NCBI GenBank assembly: GCA_002005505.1
Contig: KV908511.1
Location: 182,501-195,000, forward strand
Direction: 5' to 3'
DNA: 12,500 bases
Source: Botryococcus braunii
Taxonomy: Eukaryota > Chlorophyta > Trebouxiophyceae
Shown: piece by piece, positions 1 to 12,500 of the stretch
Layout of the letters: each line of letters starts with the position of its first letter
How positions within the stretch are numbered: the stretch's first letter is position 1
The notes under the pieces: model-generated
Seen by the model: only the letters and a program-made list of their open reading frames with translations
The model's database searches: none
Told to the model about the DNA's origin: nothing
Translations under genes and position numbers: made by a program

Positions 1-127
1 CTTGTTTGCAAACAATAGTTACAATTGTTTATCTTCCTTAGTAGTGTGGACTACGATTCCTCACGGTGTGGACCAAGATTCCTGCACCGAGAGGACGTGA
101 TATTGAAAACTTTTAAATCTTCCTTAA

Positions 128-180
128 GAGTTCTAGAACTCGTCGAATCATAGATCTATGATACAAGATCTAGAACTCGC
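128..180. repeat. Cluster of palindromes in the 5' flank
   Basis: GAGTTCTAGAACTC at 128-141 is a perfect 14-bp palindrome containing TTCnnGAA, the core spacing of a heat-shock element. ATCATAGATCTATGAT at 147-162 is a perfect 16-bp palindrome. TCTAGAACTCG recurs at 132-142 and 169-179, so the second palindrome is flanked by a direct repeat. A further palindrome, TTGTTTGCAAACAA, lies at 2-15. A regulatory role is inference; only the symmetry is seen. Confidence 0.45.
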
Positions 181-811
181 TTACTTAGAAGGAGTTATCG
201 GTTGATACAAGTCCATTTTTGTAACAGTGCGCGTCGAATTCTTTGAAAATGCAACAAACTTTTGTTCATGAGAAGATAACTACGAGCTAGGTAAGGTTCC
301 TCCTGGTTGGACGGCGCTACCACCAGGGTACCAGGACCAGCAGTTATTGCAGCAAATTTGGCGTTAAATATGGCTTTAAAGCGATGGCTCAGCCGTGTTT
401 TCAGCACACAGTTGTCGAAGGGGATCTAGGAATACTCTCTATTAACAGGGAAATCCCCCTAGGCCAGTTAAATGCAAAATACCATATGCCATAACCATGT
501 AGCGAGCCTTTGCTTTAGCCGGGAAAACTGGATGTAGAATCTGCCCCACATTTACCTAACATAATTGCTTATCTCAAGCAACCCGAGGTACACATGACGC
601 ACAAGTACAAACCCATGTTGCCAGAAATGTTGAGGTGGAGGGTACCAGTTAGGTAGGGTTAACTTTTTACAACCGTCGCAGCGGTCAGTGCTTAAAACGC
701 GATTCCTGCCGAGAGGCTGTACATGTCCAGCGATCTGCACATGTAGATGAGTTGACCAAAGCAAAGGAAGGATCCTTTTTGCTGACATACAATCATGGTG
801 TCAGGCTATGC

Positions 812-819
812 AATAAAAG
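812..819 (+). promoter_or_regulatory. TATA-like box upstream of the DCL start codon
   Basis: AATAAAAG lies 32-39 bases before the ATG at 851. If it works as a TATA box, transcription would begin close to the ATG and the leader would be very short, so either the leader is minimal or the true promoter lies further upstream with another 5' exon. Weak evidence: a single AT-rich match in an AT-rich flank. Confidence 0.2.
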
Positions 820-850
820 GGGGTTCTTCATGCTGTTGAAGCATTAAAGG

Positions 851-12500
<11,650 letters not shown>

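Larger units (their letters stand above)
1..850. other. 5' flanking region with no supported gene
   Basis: No frame in this stretch gives a recognisable protein. Both strands have open frames of about 70-78 codons (195-407 and 552-788 on the minus strand) without family resemblance. Visible structure: perfect palindromes at 2-15, 128-141 and 147-162; an imperfect direct repeat, 44-61 against 66-83 (two mismatches in 18); and a TATA-like AATAAAAG near 812-819. The region presumably contains the DCL promoter and any 5' UTR exon, but no start site can be fixed. Confidence 0.5.

Noticed and set aside
195..407. 70-codon minus-strand frame, and on the plus strand a short frame reading VPPGWTALPPGYQDQQLL ending at TAA 365-367
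   Set aside because: Neither has family resemblance or supporting splice context; the plus-strand peptide looks protein-like and could be the last exon of an upstream gene, but an in-frame stop lies just upstream and no acceptor is convincing.
552..788. 78-codon minus-strand open frame with several Cys and His
   Set aside because: No motif spacing of a known zinc-binding domain and no sign of a start context or neighbour.

Overview
The window is eukaryotic genomic DNA. It carries the 5' part of one plus-strand gene, a Dicer-like ribonuclease (DCL), cut into about eleven short exons by introns packed with microsatellites and minisatellites. Translated pieces match the plant-type DCL helicase module in the correct linear order: Q-motif-like YQVELFLEAQKRN, Walker A TGTGKT, motif Ia APKVDLVIQQ, motif Ib TPQILLNIL, DEAH box LLIFDEAHH, motif III FGMTASP, the linker [14 protein letters not shown], and the ELGPW segment of the Hel2i insertion. 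Helicase C, DUF283, PAZ, RNase III and dsRBD modules are absent and should lie downstream of base 12500. The protein resembles land-plant DCLs more than animal Dicers. Together with short exons, long repeat-rich introns and a strong GCAG acceptor preference, this suggests the green lineage, possibly an alga. The species cannot be fixed from this window, and homology was judged from memory of the family, not by a search.

Layout: 1-850 is 5' flank, with palindromes and a TATA-like box but no supported gene. Exon 1 (851-943) begins with ATG in a good context. Exons 2 and 3 carry motifs I to Ib; exon 4 the DEAH box; exon 5 motif III; exons 6 and 7 the linker after RecA1; exons 8 to 11 the Hel2i insertion, still open at the window end. 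From exon 2 to exon 11 all introns can be drawn as GT-AG and the phases of consecutive exons agree (0,0,0,0,1,2,2,2,1), which is strong support for one spliced gene. The exon 1/exon 2 junction is the only one that does not resolve. Roughly 1.35 kb of 12.5 kb is coding, about 450 residues.

Introns: intron 3 holds a Lys-codon-rich degenerate repeat and a (GA)n/(GT)n block; intron 4 a 60-bp repeat; intron 5 a (CT)n/(TG)n/(CG)n block; intron 6 a 96-99-bp repeat that starts at the exon 6 donor and a 64-66-bp duplication that copies the exon 7 acceptor; intron 7 a (TG)n tract, an 850-bp G-rich alternating minisatellite, an 85-bp repeat and a roughly 1-kb 40/41-bp minisatellite; intron 8 a C-rich repeat; intron 9 (CA)n plus a 64-bp repeat interrupted by a 121-bp inverted-repeat element; intron 10 a short minisatellite and a (GGGA)n/(GA)n block. 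The most notable signals are the repeat units that copy or imitate splice sites, and the inverted-repeat element whose boundaries are independently confirmed by the repeat it interrupts. I see no RNA gene, CRISPR array or second supported protein-coding gene.
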